Source of the DNA: Mucilaginibacter sp. OK268
Lineage (GTDB): Bacteria; Bacteroidota; Bacteroidia; Sphingobacteriales; Sphingobacteriaceae
Reading direction: 5' to 3'
Length of the DNA stretch: 64,000 nt
Assembly (NCBI RefSeq): GCF_900103125.1
Contig: NZ_FNJV01000010.1
Coordinates: 1 to 64,000 of the forward strand
The translations under genes were made by a program, and so were the position numbers. Positions 25,747 through 34,497 of the stretch are shown here, piece after piece. The notes under the pieces were generated by a model, which ran no database searches, was not told the origin of the DNA, and saw only the letters and a program-made list of their open reading frames with translations. Within the stretch, counting starts at the first letter, position 1. Each line of letters starts with the position of its first letter.

Positions 25747-25842
25747 CGTCATTGCGAGGTACGAAGCAATCTCTATGCTGTACAGAGCAAGTTTGCATAG
25801 TTGACTGCCTACGTAGAGATTGCTTCGTACCTCGCAATGACG
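25747..25842. repeat. GTCATTGCGAGG palindrome between convergent genes
   Basis: CGTCATTGCGAGGTACGAAG and its reverse complement enclose a variable middle. It sits exactly between convergent comB and the DUF4349 gene, where it could act as a two-way terminator. Members of the family lie at 3369, 39587, 45125, 58002 and 61021. Confidence 0.8.
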
Positions 25843-25861
25843 CGTGGAGATGATAGAGGCC

Positions 25862-26743
25862 TTACGCCTCTTTTTTTACCCTTCTTCTCTTTCTCCAGCT
25901 TTTTAACATGAAGTAAATAATCCCTGCAATTACCAGGAGAGGCCAGATTGAAATTATCCCGAAAAACAGGTTTTTTAAAAAGTCCCATCCGGTAGTGATG
26001 GAGGATTTAAATTTATAAGTAAACTGATCATCAATATTCTGGGTAGTTGCTTTTGTATAAAAAGTGATATCCAGGGAACTGTAAGCTACTTGTTTATTCA
26101 GGTAATTCAGCTGTCCCTGGGCCGATTCAATATCGCTGCGGATCCCGGTCAGCTTATTTTCAATCTCCAGCAGGTCCGAGATCTTTGTTCCTTTTTTAAG
26201 CAGTTCGAGATAACGGGTTTCAAGGATCTTTTTATTATCCAACCGGGTTTTCATATCGATATACCGGGTGGTAACATCCGTTATAGAAATATTTTTGGTA
26301 TCGATCTTATCGGCCGATGCAGACACCGAATCAACCAGAAAATCAAAATACTTAGCCGGGATACTTATTTTTAAATTATACTCTTTACGGTTTATATCGC
26401 TGTTGGTAGTCTGATTATCCTCATCCACATAGCCCCCATATTTTTTGAGCGATTGCAGGATCTTTTTGCGGGCAGCATTAATGTTGCTGGCTTCAAACTG
26501 AATAGTACCGCTTTTAATGATCTTTTTTGTGGTGTCACGAACTTGATCAGTGGTATTTGAGTTGCCGGATGGCTCTTCAATCGCATCATACTGTGCAACA
26601 GGAGCTTTTTCAAGCACTTCATTATCTGCTTTTACTACTGGCGGGGCTAAAGCAACTTCAGTTACCTTAAAATGTTGATCGGCTTTGTGTCCACAAGCCG
26701 ATAGAGCGATTAAGAAAGAGATGGAAATAAGGTAAACTTTCAT
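25862..26743 (-). CDS. DUF4349 lipoprotein
   Basis: This 293-residue protein has a lipoprotein signal (SISFLIALSACG), a linker and a DUF4349 domain from about residue 80. The domain contains KIIKSGTIQFEASNINAARK and a coiled-coil stretch (ETRYLELLKKGTKISDLLEIENKL is its core, residues about 185-210). A C-terminal membrane helix (ISIWPLLVIAGIIYFML) and a basic tail follow. Both ends are thus tied to membrane. I chose ATG 26741-26743, which starts the signal directly. Function is unknown. Confidence 0.88.
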   Translation of the reverse strand: MKVYLISISFLIALSACGHKADQHFKVTEVALAPPVVKADNEVLEKAPVAQYDAIEEPSGNSNTTDQVRDTTKKIIKSGTIQFEASNINAARKKILQSLKKYGGYVDEDNQTTNSDINRKEYNLKISIPAKYFDFLVDSVSASADKIDTKNISITDVTTRYIDMKTRLDNKKILETRYLELLKKGTKISDLLEIENKLTGIRSDIESAQGQLNYLNKQVAYSSLDITFYTKATTQNIDDQFTYKFKSSITTGWDFLKNLFFGIISIWPLLVIAGIIYFMLKSWRKRRRVKKEA

Positions 26744-26858
26744 AACAAGGCTAATTAATATGTTACCATAAATTCTGATCAGCCTTGTAAATATACATAA
26801 AAACAAAATTAAATTCCCAATAAATTATTATTTCAAAATATAATTCTGTTTTGCTGCT

Positions 26859-27185
26859 TTATTTCAGCTTTTCATTGTTCTTATGCCGGTCGGCATCACG
26901 GATGCTTTTCTTTTCCATATTCTTCTCCAGCGCATCCGTGAGGTCAATTCCGGTTTGGTTAGCAAGGCATATCAATACAAACAACACATCTGCCATTTCA
27001 TCTGCCAGGTTAACCTCTGTATCCGATTTTTTAAATGATTGCTCACCATACTGCCTCGCCATAATGCGGGCCACTTCACCCACCTCTTCCATCAAAATGG
27101 CTGTATTGGTGAGCTCATTAAAATACCGGATACCCATGGTTTTTATCCACTTATCTACAAGATGCTGCGCTTCTTTAATTTCCAT
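26859..27185 (-). CDS. MazG-like nucleotide pyrophosphohydrolase
   Basis: This 108-residue all-helical enzyme has the MazG metal motif as MEEVGEVARIMARQYGEQ followed by LADEMADVLFVLICLANQTG (E-x-x-E and E-x-x-D). It should hydrolyse non-canonical or excess nucleoside triphosphates. The GxxExxY element begins 12 bases upstream of its start codon on the same strand. Length fits the single-domain family. Confidence 0.9.
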   Translation of the reverse strand: MEIKEAQHLVDKWIKTMGIRYFNELTNTAILMEEVGEVARIMARQYGEQSFKKSDTEVNLADEMADVLFVLICLANQTGIDLTDALEKNMEKKSIRDADRHKNNEKLK

Positions 27186-27196
27186 AAAATTTTTTT

Positions 27197-27752
27197 ACTA
27201 ATTACACGAATTTTGTCGAATTACACGAATTGGCTGGTATATAGCCTGATTATTAGAATATTACTCTTTGATAAGTTAAAGACGGTGCACCGAAATTAAT
27301 AACGACACCCAATCTGAGACCTGAGGCTTTTAGGTAGTTTAGCGTTTGTTTAATGTGCGGTTCACCGATGACGTTGCTGATCTTTATTTCGAGAATGATA
27401 TTATCATAAACCACAAAATCGGCAACAAAGAAGTGTTTAAGCTTTTGTTCTTTATAAAAGATGGTGTAAGGCTTTTCCCGGATGAAAGGAATTCCTGATC
27501 TGATAAACTCAAATTCCAAAGCGTCTTTATAAACGGCTTCTTTAAATCCATGACCAAGTATTTTATGTACCTCGAAGCAGGCACCAATAATTTTATAGGA
27601 CTCTTCCTTAAATAACAAATCAGCCATGATTAACACTAATTACACGAATGGGATCGAATTTCACGAATAACGGTGGACACTAATTTCACTAATTAAGACC
27701 AATTTCACGAATAAAAAAATTAGTGTAATTCGATCCAATCCGTGTAATTAGT
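27197..27752. mobile_element. Word-built inverted-repeat element carrying a GxxExxY gene
   Basis: Inverted ends of 35 bases (27197-27231 and 27718-27752; ACTAATTACACG words) match at 30 of 35 positions. Between them lie the GxxExxY gene and a further direct copy of the words at 27636-27672, next to the gene's start codon. The whole is 556 bases and lies between two genes read on the same strand. An element with the same words but no gene lies at 61725-61864. Mobility is inference; no target duplication was identified. Confidence 0.5.
27253..27627 (-). CDS. GxxExxY protein with RecB-like nuclease signature
   Basis: This 124-residue protein has the name-giving motif GFKEAVY (G27, E30, Y33). 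It also shows a PD-(D/E)XK nuclease pattern: D70 in FVADFVVYD, E80-x-K82 in IILEIK, and QTLNY (Q94, Y98), which fits the QxxxY motif of RecB-type nucleases. The fold is therefore probably a small nuclease, though no activity is established for the family. I start at ATG 27627; the ATG two codons earlier lies in the word repeat. It is enclosed by the inverted-repeat element and is likely a passenger or the active part of it. Confidence 0.85.
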   Translation of the reverse strand: MADLLFKEESYKIIGACFEVHKILGHGFKEAVYKDALEFEFIRSGIPFIREKPYTIFYKEQKLKHFFVADFVVYDNIILEIKISNVIGEPHIKQTLNYLKASGLRLGVVINFGAPSLTYQRVIF

Positions 27753-28206
27753 GGTCATCTTTATCCCTTGTATCCATGATGATGGTGACAGGTCCGTCGT
27801 TCACCAGGCTGATCTTCATATCAGCACCGAAAATACCCGTAGCTATCTTTTTGCCGGTAAGTGTTTCCAATGTTTTGATCATTTGCTCATACATCGGTAT
27901 AGCTTTATCTGGTCTGGCTGCCTTAATAAAGGACGGCCGGTTGCCCTTTTTTGTCTGGGCAAACAGGGTAAATTGCGAGATAAGCAGGATCTCCCCGTCA
28001 ACATCAGCCAGCGCTTTGTTCATCAGCCCGTTTTCGTCTCCAAAAACACGCATGCCTGTAATTTTATTGGCCAGCCAATTCAAATCATCATCAGTATCGG
28101 CCTCTTCAATGCCCAATAAAACCAGGAAACCCAGTTTGATCTCGCCTGTGATCTTGCCATCAACCTTGCAGTTGGCCTCAGTAACGCGTTGTAAAACAGC
28201 TCTCAT
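27748..28206 (-). CDS. dtd: D-aminoacyl-tRNA deacylase
   Basis: This 152-residue enzyme removes D-amino acids wrongly attached to tRNA. The active-site motifs are LLISQFTLFAQ and the later VNDGPVTIIMDT (Gly-Pro pair). Length is normal. Its last codons (Asp-Asp-His and TAA) are read from the end of the neighbouring word-repeat element, so the repeat has set the C-terminus. Confidence 0.95.
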   Translation of the reverse strand: MRAVLQRVTEANCKVDGKITGEIKLGFLVLLGIEEADTDDDLNWLANKITGMRVFGDENGLMNKALADVDGEILLISQFTLFAQTKKGNRPSFIKAARPDKAIPMYEQMIKTLETLTGKKIATGIFGADMKISLVNDGPVTIIMDTRDKDDH

Positions 28207-28235
28207 TGTTTTAAATTTTAAAGCAGCAAGTTAGT

Positions 28236-28325
28236 AAGAGTCAAGAATCATGAGATAAGAAACAGGATTTTTTATTTAATTCATGGCTTTTTCTTGTCTC
28301 TTGATTCTCATATCCTGTTTCTTAT
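28236..28325. repeat. TCAAGAATCA word-repeat inverted element
   Basis: GAGTCAAGAATCATGAGATA and AAGAAACAGGA words on the left recur in reverse complement at 28292-28325 with the word order changed. Related words are seen at 29650-29750, 45059-45323 and 56197-56290. Confidence 0.65.
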
Positions 28326-28403
28326 GCAACAAAACCGTTATTTTTTGCTCAAAAAAAACTAAGTTCGCAACCGCTATTATGTTTTTTAATTAATAGGTAC
28401 AAA

Positions 28404-29639
28404 ATGACAACAAAAAGAGGCTTTACCACCACCATTTTACACTCCGACCGCTTAGGTAAACCAGAGCATGGATCATTACACAAACCCATACATACTTCGG
28501 TAACTTATGGGCATGAGGATGTGCAGGACCTGGTTGATATTTTCCAGAACAAGAAAAAAGGATACGCTTATTCGCGCCAGGGTAACCCTACTGTTACCGC
28601 CTTGGAGCATAAGGTTACCAATATGGAAAAAGGATTATCGTCTATCGCTTTTTCAACCGGTATGGCGGCTATTTCGGCAACGGTAATGGCCCTTATAAAA
28701 CATGGCGATCATATTGTAGCCAGTTCATTCCTGTTTGGTAACACCCGCAGTATCTTTCAAACTTATATTGATATGGGTTTGGATATTTCTTTTGTGGATG
28801 CTACCGATGTTGAAAATGTACGCAGCGAAGTTAAAGCCAGCACCAAAATGGTGTTTGTTGAAACCATTGCTAACCCAGCTACACAGGTTGCCGACCTGGA
28901 AGCTATTGGTGAGCTTTGCGCACAAAAAGGGATCATATATGTTGTGGATAACACCATGACCTCGCCTTACTTGTTTAACCCTATTGATGTTAAAGCAAGT
29001 TTGGTGATCAACTCCTTAACTAAATACATTGGTGGCCATGGCGATGCGCTGGGCGGCTGTGTTACAGATACCGGATTATTTAACTGGACTACTTATCCTA
29101 ATATTTTCGAGACCTTTAAAAAACAAGTAAAACCTGAGACATTAGGCCTTACCCAGATTCGCAAAAAAGGACTAAGAGATTCTGGCGGTACATTATCGCC
29201 CGAAGCCGCGCATACTATTTCTGTTGGGGCCGAAACACTGGCCCTGCGTTTGGAGCGCGCCTGTAGCAATGCATTGGCGCTTGCTCAGTATTTTGAGGCG
29301 CATCCTAAGATCAAACAGGTATTTTACCCGGGGGTTGCAAGCCATCCTCAGCATGAGCGTGCAGGCAAACTATTCAAAAAATTTGGCGGTTTGATGAGCA
29401 TCGAGCTGGATGAAAGTATTGATTGCCTTGCCTTTTTAAATAAGCTGAAACTGGTTGTAAAATCAAGCAACCTGGGCGATACCCGTACGTTATCTATCCC
29501 GGTTGCTCAAACTATATTTTTTGAGTTGGGTGCCGATAAACGCGCCGAAATGGGTATCCCGGAAACCATGATCCGCCTTTCGATAGGTATCGAAGACCTG
29601 GAAGACCTGATGGCTGATTTTAAAGCTGCCTTGGATTAG
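28404..29639 (+). CDS. Cys/Met metabolism PLP-dependent lyase (gamma-synthase/gamma-lyase family)
   Basis: This 411-residue enzyme of the trans-sulfuration family has the PLP lysine in VINSLTKYIGGHGDALGG and typical pieces YSRQGNPTVTALEHKV, FSTGMAAISATVMA and NLGDTRTLSIPV. It could be cystathionine gamma-synthase, cystathionine gamma-lyase or methionine gamma-lyase; sequence motifs alone do not separate them here. It is monocistronic with a 190-base upstream gap holding a word repeat. Confidence 0.88.
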   Translation: MTTKRGFTTTILHSDRLGKPEHGSLHKPIHTSVTYGHEDVQDLVDIFQNKKKGYAYSRQGNPTVTALEHKVTNMEKGLSSIAFSTGMAAISATVMALIKHGDHIVASSFLFGNTRSIFQTYIDMGLDISFVDATDVENVRSEVKASTKMVFVETIANPATQVADLEAIGELCAQKGIIYVVDNTMTSPYLFNPIDVKASLVINSLTKYIGGHGDALGGCVTDTGLFNWTTYPNIFETFKKQVKPETLGLTQIRKKGLRDSGGTLSPEAAHTISVGAETLALRLERACSNALALAQYFEAHPKIKQVFYPGVASHPQHERAGKLFKKFGGLMSIELDESIDCLAFLNKLKLVVKSSNLGDTRTLSIPVAQTIFFELGADKRAEMGIPETMIRLSIGIEDLEDLMADFKAALD

Positions 29640-29680
29640 ACCGAAGATACCGGAGTCAGGAATCAAGAGAAGATACAGGG

Positions 29681-30727
29681 ATGAGATCGGCACAAAAAAC
29701 CTTAGTCCTTTTTCTTACAGTCTTGATTCTTGAATCTTGCTTCTCTTCTTGCCGGCACAACCGGGTTATCAACACTTCTTTTTATTTCTGGAAAACGGTT
29801 TATAAAAGTAACCAAACCGAATCCGGCTATCTGAACAGGCTGCACGCGCATAAACTGTATATGCGTATCATGGATGTGGATATGGACGAGAGTGGCATCA
29901 ATCCGGCCCCGGTATCGCCCATAACATTTCAAAACAAGCTTCCGGATACGGTGGAGATGGTGCCCGTAATATTCATCGTTAACAATGTACTAAAAACTAC
30001 GACTCGCCCACAGCTTGATGCATTGGCTGGTAACATTGTTCGCTTTGTAAATGGGAAAGTGCAGCAGGCCGGCAAAACCTCTTTTACCGAATTACAGATA
30101 GATTGCGATTGGACGGCCTCAACCCGCGAAAATTATTTTTATCTGCTTGGGCAATTGCGCCAGGTTAAAGAACTGAAAACAAAAACTATTTCGGCTACCC
30201 TGCGGCTGCATCAGTTAAAAAATCAAAAAGGGAGTGGTATCCCTCCTGTAAATCGCGTAATGCTGATGTGCTACAATATGGGCAACCTGCGCAAGTACGG
30301 GGAGCAAAACTCCATCCTGGAAATAAGCGAATTAAAAAAATACCTGGGCGATAATGTGACCGCTTATCCCATGCCTGTTGATATCGGTTTACCTCTGTTC
30401 AGCTGGGCCGTAGCTTTCCGGAATAAGGAATATATCGGTATAGCTAAAAGGATCTCATCCGATGATCTGAATAATAAAAATCAATTTATATTTATAAAAA
30501 ATAACCTTTACCGGGCTAAAACCAATTTACCAGATTACGGTTTAAAAACCAACGATGAGCTGCGCTGGGAAAACGCATCGGCGGGTAATTTGCAGGCTAC
30601 AGCCAGCTATTTATCGCCGCTTATAAAGGCGGATACGGTAAACGTTATTTATTTTCACCTGGATGAAGCTACTATAAAAACCTATACCTATGACGACCTC
30701 GAAAAAACTACTCATCTGTTCCGTTAG
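29681..30727 (+). CDS. Putative lipoprotein, TIM-barrel glycosidase-like, unknown function
   Basis: This 348-residue protein has a lipoprotein-like leader (KTLVLFLTVLILESCFSSC). The body is reminiscent of DUF3142-type barrel proteins: LQIDCDWTASTRENYFYLL, ISATLRLHQL, VNRVMLMCYNMGN and AYPMPVDIGLPLFSWAV look like successive strand ends of a TIM barrel with polar residues. I cannot name a substrate. The leader is encoded across reverse-complemented words (tcttgattcttgaatcttgc) that match the repeat just upstream, so a repeat became a signal peptide. It overlaps the next gene by 38 bases, which implies coupling. Confidence 0.7.
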   Translation: MRSAQKTLVLFLTVLILESCFSSCRHNRVINTSFYFWKTVYKSNQTESGYLNRLHAHKLYMRIMDVDMDESGINPAPVSPITFQNKLPDTVEMVPVIFIVNNVLKTTTRPQLDALAGNIVRFVNGKVQQAGKTSFTELQIDCDWTASTRENYFYLLGQLRQVKELKTKTISATLRLHQLKNQKGSGIPPVNRVMLMCYNMGNLRKYGEQNSILEISELKKYLGDNVTAYPMPVDIGLPLFSWAVAFRNKEYIGIAKRISSDDLNNKNQFIFIKNNLYRAKTNLPDYGLKTNDELRWENASAGNLQATASYLSPLIKADTVNVIYFHLDEATIKTYTYDDLEKTTHLFR

Positions 30728-33116
30728 TTTGATCATTTGCTTTTTTGCCGAAATTGCTATTAATATTGCCTGCGGTCCGGAGGCTGATCCGTACGATTAT
30801 TACATTTCGTTTTTCCACAACAACCTACAGCGTACGCAGGAGTATGAGCCTTTTTATTTTACAGGATATAAATTTCTGTATGACGATGATGAACGGGTAA
30901 GCGAGGCCGAAATTAACTCGCGCGAATGGGCAGCGTATTTAAGTGGCAGCGTTAAAGCGGCCGACGTACAGAAAGCCATGTACCAACTAAAAGGCAGTGC
31001 CGATACCGCTTTATACGTAGGATACTTAGATGGTAAAGGGAACTTGCCAGATAGTTTAAAGAATAACACTTTTTTGCAGGCGCTCCCATCGAACAAAAGC
31101 GCGTTGAAATATTATCGTTTTGCCAAAAGTGTAGAACCGATAGCGAATGTAAAATCTGATTACTGGGATCCCAAACCCAAAGATACCGCAAGTCTGGAAG
31201 CCGCCGGCAAAGAAGCTATGCAATATGCGGTTGCTGAGAAAGATCCATTCATCAAATTGCGTTTCCTGTACCAGGCACAACGCCTGCTGCATTATGGTGG
31301 CAATGATAAAGATGCGGTTAATGTGTACGATAAATACATTGCAGATTATAAATCAGGCAGCCATGTAAAAGGATGGTCGTTGGCGTTAAAGGCTGGCGAA
31401 GAGCGCTGGCTGAAGGATACGGTACAGGCCGCTTACCTGTTTTCGAAGGTATTTGCCCAATATCCCGAAAGACGCGTGCAGGCCTATCGTAATTATAACT
31501 ATATCCGTGTAAAAAGCGCGCAGGTTTTGGCTTTAACTACCAGTAAAAGCGAGAAGGCCGCGATTATGGCTATTGATGGTTTCAGTAATTCAGAGTTAGA
31601 TAGCCACTCCTTAAAACAAGTTTATCAGTATGAACCAACATCTGATATGGTGGGTGTATTGCTGGTGCGTGAGATTAATAAACTGGAAGAAGAATATCTT
31701 ACGCCCACAACGGAAGGTAATTCTATCCTGGTTAATTCTTACTACGGCAAACTGGCCGATAGCAGCAGGCTCCGTGCGCAAAACCACATGAAACAGTTGA
31801 ATGCTTTTTGTGAACAACTATCATCAGAAAAAAAATACCCTGAATATGGCCTGGCTAAGTTGGCACAAGCCTACATGGCCTGGATGCAAAAAGATACCAA
31901 AGGCGGTATGGCCTACCTTGACGCGCTTAAAGGCGAAAAGCTAAGCGATAAATTTAATGATCAAAAACAGATCATCCAGCTGCTACTTACCGCGCAGGGC
32001 ATGCAGCAATATAATGAGGTAAACGAAGCTGCTTTATTACCATCGCTCAAATGGCTCGATGGAAAAGTTGCCCATGAGGTTAAAGTCAATACTTCCAGTC
32101 GCGATTGGGGTTTTTATGGGCAATATCCATTTGCAGCTACCGCGCGCAATTTTTATCAGAACATTATGGCGCCAGTCTATCTTAAACAGCGCGATACCAG
32201 TAAAGCCGCTTTGGCCATGCTGCAGGGTGATGCCACCATAAAAAAAGTGATAGAGCTAAGTTATCAAACCATCAGCTTTTGGCAAAACTACCTGCATTCA
32301 TCGGCCATCAATAAATTGGTGGCCTGGAAAAAAAGCCCGCCAGCTACCCCGTATCTTAATTTTATGACAAAGAAACTGGTTATTTATAAAACGGATGATC
32401 TGTACGGGCTGTTGGGTACCGCCTATCTGCGGGAGCATAAATATCCCGAAGCTGTTGCTGCTTTAAACCAGGTTAATGAAAAAGCTTTGAATAAATTCCC
32501 AACCAATTTTTACGATGAAAAAGCAACCGGTGCCGATCCATTCATCAGTCAGATGCCCGATTACCCTAAACTGCTGTTAAATAAAAACGGTAAAGGATAT
32601 AATAAGCGCCAGTTTGCACAGGCCATGGTGGCTTATCAAAAACAAATTAAAGCCGATCCTAAAAATGCCGCGACCAGTTACTTCGCTATGGCTACGGCTT
32701 TATACAATACCTCAACCTATGGTAATGCCTGGTACCTGATCAGCTATGATTGGTCGTCGACAGATTATGGCCGTAAATCCATATACTATTATGACGCCGA
32801 CTATATAAAAACCAGCAATGCCGAAAAACTGTTTTTACAAGCCAGGCAGTTGAGTGCCAGTGCGGAGTTTAAAGCCAAATGCACCTTTATGGCTGCCAAA
32901 TGCCGTCAAAAGCAAATCAAGCTGCCATCCTACTCCGATTTTCCGGATTATAATTACACCAAATTGCAAAATGCCGAAAAGGGTTATGATAAAGCCGTAA
33001 GGCGCAATCCTTACTTTGCCGAATTGCAAAAAAACTATGGCAAAACAGCCTATTATAAACTGGCGGTAAATGATTGCAGTTATTTGAGGGACTTTTTGAA
33101 GGCTGGCAGAAAGTAG
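30690..33116 (+). CDS. Large exported protein of unknown function
   Basis: This 808-residue protein has a signal peptide (LLICSVSLIICFFAEIAINI) followed by ACGPEADPYDYYISFF; the Cys could be lipidated. The rest is mostly helical with repeated Tyr-rich, TPR-like stretches (for example YLFSKVFAQYPERRVQAYR; YPEAVAALNQVNEKALNKFP; AKADPKNAATSYFAMATAL-like). I see no catalytic motif. Its start lies within the preceding lipoprotein gene, so they form a coupled pair, possibly working together on a surface glycan or protein. Confidence 0.75.
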   Translation: MTTSKKLLICSVSLIICFFAEIAINIACGPEADPYDYYISFFHNNLQRTQEYEPFYFTGYKFLYDDDERVSEAEINSREWAAYLSGSVKAADVQKAMYQLKGSADTALYVGYLDGKGNLPDSLKNNTFLQALPSNKSALKYYRFAKSVEPIANVKSDYWDPKPKDTASLEAAGKEAMQYAVAEKDPFIKLRFLYQAQRLLHYGGNDKDAVNVYDKYIADYKSGSHVKGWSLALKAGEERWLKDTVQAAYLFSKVFAQYPERRVQAYRNYNYIRVKSAQVLALTTSKSEKAAIMAIDGFSNSELDSHSLKQVYQYEPTSDMVGVLLVREINKLEEEYLTPTTEGNSILVNSYYGKLADSSRLRAQNHMKQLNAFCEQLSSEKKYPEYGLAKLAQAYMAWMQKDTKGGMAYLDALKGEKLSDKFNDQKQIIQLLLTAQGMQQYNEVNEAALLPSLKWLDGKVAHEVKVNTSSRDWGFYGQYPFAATARNFYQNIMAPVYLKQRDTSKAALAMLQGDATIKKVIELSYQTISFWQNYLHSSAINKLVAWKKSPPATPYLNFMTKKLVIYKTDDLYGLLGTAYLREHKYPEAVAALNQVNEKALNKFPTNFYDEKATGADPFISQMPDYPKLLLNKNGKGYNKRQFAQAMVAYQKQIKADPKNAATSYFAMATALYNTSTYGNAWYLISYDWSSTDYGRKSIYYYDADYIKTSNAEKLFLQARQLSASAEFKAKCTFMAAKCRQKQIKLPSYSDFPDYNYTKLQNAEKGYDKAVRRNPYFAELQKNYGKTAYYKLAVNDCSYLRDFLKAGRK

Positions 33117-33127
33117 TTAATAATATG

Positions 33128-33221
33128 AATGAAGTCATGCCGAACTTGTTTCGGCATCCCATACGCCCGGTCGCATAAGGCTTGTCCTGAGAGATCCTGA
33201 AACAAGTTCAGGATGACGGGC
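33128..33221. repeat. CTGAAACAAGTTCAGG palindromic repeat
   Basis: GTCATGCCGAACTTGTTTCG near the left and GATCCTGAAACAAGTTCAGG on the right are related palindromes that enclose about 45 bases. The stretch lies between convergent genes and may help end transcription from both sides. Confidence 0.55.
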
Positions 33222-33262
33222 GGGACTTTATTGTCTTAACTCTTACTTCTTGATTCTGAGAA

Positions 33263-34183
33263 CTACGCCCTGGTATCGTTACCATGATAAATACTCAGGT
33301 AGCTTTCATAGCGGGATAGTTCGATCTCGCCGTTTTCGAGGGCTTCCAGTACGGCGCAGCCTGGCTCATTAATATGGCGGCAGTTGTTGAAGCGACACTC
33401 GTTCATACGTTCGCGCATTTCGGGGAAAAAGTGGCCCAGCTCCTGTTTCTCAATATCGATTACGCCTAACTCGCGGATGCCGGGGGTATCAATAATGAAA
33501 CCGCCTTGAGGCAGTTCAAACATTTCGGCGAAGGTAGTGGTGTGCATGCCTTTGTCGCTCCATTCAGATACCATGTGCGTACGAAGGTCGAGGCTGGGCA
33601 GCAGACTGTTGATCAGGCTTGATTTGCCCACACCCGAGTGTCCGGAGAACAGGGTTACTTTATCCTTTAACAATTCCTGCACCTGGTTGATATTGGTGCC
33701 ATCAAGCGCCGATACCTCAAAGCAGGGGTAGCCTATATTTTCATATATGGCCTTGTAATCGGCCAGTATCTCCAGGCCCTCATCGCTAAACAGGTCGAGT
33801 TTGTTAAATATCAATCGCGCGGGTATATCATAAGCTTCGGCGGTTACCAGGAAACGGTCGATAAAGCCCAGTGAGGTACGGGGCGATGCCAGGGTAACCA
33901 CCAGCAGGGCCTGGTCGAGATTGGCGGCGATGATCTGCGCCTGCTTGCTCAGGTTAATGGCCTTACGGATAATATAATTTTTACGCTGCTGGAGATTGGT
34001 GATCACGCCGTTTTCGCTATTGGGCTCCATTTCAAAATCAACCACATCGCCAACAGCCACCGGGTTGGTGGTGGTGATCCCGTTCATTCTGAATTTCCCC
34101 TTAATGCGGCAATCTATACATTGCCCATCGGGGGTTTGTACCTGGTACCAGCTTCCTGTTGATTTGGTGATTAATCCCTGCAT
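33263..34183 (-). CDS. rsgA: Ribosome small-subunit maturation GTPase
   Basis: This 306-residue protein is the circularly permuted GTPase that helps finish the 30S subunit. An N-terminal OB fold (residues 1-70) is followed by G4 as IFNKLD, then G1 as GHSGVGKSSLINSL and G3 as IDTPGIRELG. A zinc-binding tail reads CRFNNCRHINEPGCAV. Length and domain order are normal. A TACTTTTG box at 34201-34194 on the minus strand lies just before the ATG. Confidence 0.95.
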   Translation of the reverse strand: MQGLITKSTGSWYQVQTPDGQCIDCRIKGKFRMNGITTTNPVAVGDVVDFEMEPNSENGVITNLQQRKNYIIRKAINLSKQAQIIAANLDQALLVVTLASPRTSLGFIDRFLVTAEAYDIPARLIFNKLDLFSDEGLEILADYKAIYENIGYPCFEVSALDGTNINQVQELLKDKVTLFSGHSGVGKSSLINSLLPSLDLRTHMVSEWSDKGMHTTTFAEMFELPQGGFIIDTPGIRELGVIDIEKQELGHFFPEMRERMNECRFNNCRHINEPGCAVLEALENGEIELSRYESYLSIYHGNDTRA

Positions 34184-34352
34184 ATTATAGCCCCAAAAGT
34201 AATAATTAATTTGCCATCGCTTTATTTTAGGGTGTAATGCTCAAAAATTATGGCAAAAGCCGGCAGTTTGTATCTGCTTTTTTAGCATTCAAGCAATTAT
34301 ATGATACAAATCAGCCTTTTTATTCGCTTTTTCATAAAAAATAAAATAATCC

Positions 34353-34383
34353 TTGCTATTTAAAGATTAATCTACTTACTTTA
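34353..34383 (+). promoter_or_regulatory. Promoter of the thr operon leader
   Basis: TTG (34353-34355) and TACTTTA (34377-34383) are 21 bases apart, close to the Bacteroidota pattern. The leader peptide ATG follows 12 bases after the -7 box, so the leader RNA would begin almost at the start codon. Confidence 0.5.
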
Positions 34384-34395
34384 CAGACATTATAT

Positions 34396-34461
34396 ATGAC
34401 ACTTAACAACACCATTATTACCATTATTATTACCACCGGCATAAACCTCGGAGGAAGATAA
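34396..34461 (+). CDS. thrL: thr operon leader peptide
   Basis: This 21-residue frame reads MTLNNTIITIIITTGINLGG and R. Five residues are threonine and six are isoleucine, the two amino acids whose supply controls classical thr leaders. It lies directly upstream of a terminator hairpin and of the gene for aspartate kinase-homoserine dehydrogenase. Its last codons (CGGAGGAAG, 34449-34457) are perfectly complementary to the left arm of the terminator (CTTCCTCCG, 34503-34511), which makes an antiterminator. A ribosome stalled at Thr or Ile codons would leave this segment free; one that reaches the stop would cover it. Confidence 0.82.
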   Translation: MTLNNTIITIIITTGINLGGR

Positions 34462-34497
34462 TCGTATGGTGTAAAAACATAAAAAAGAAACCAAATG

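Noticed and set aside
27630..27755. CRISPR array, suggested by short repeated words with spacing
   Set aside because: Words are degenerate, spacing is irregular, the units occur inverted, and no cas gene is present.
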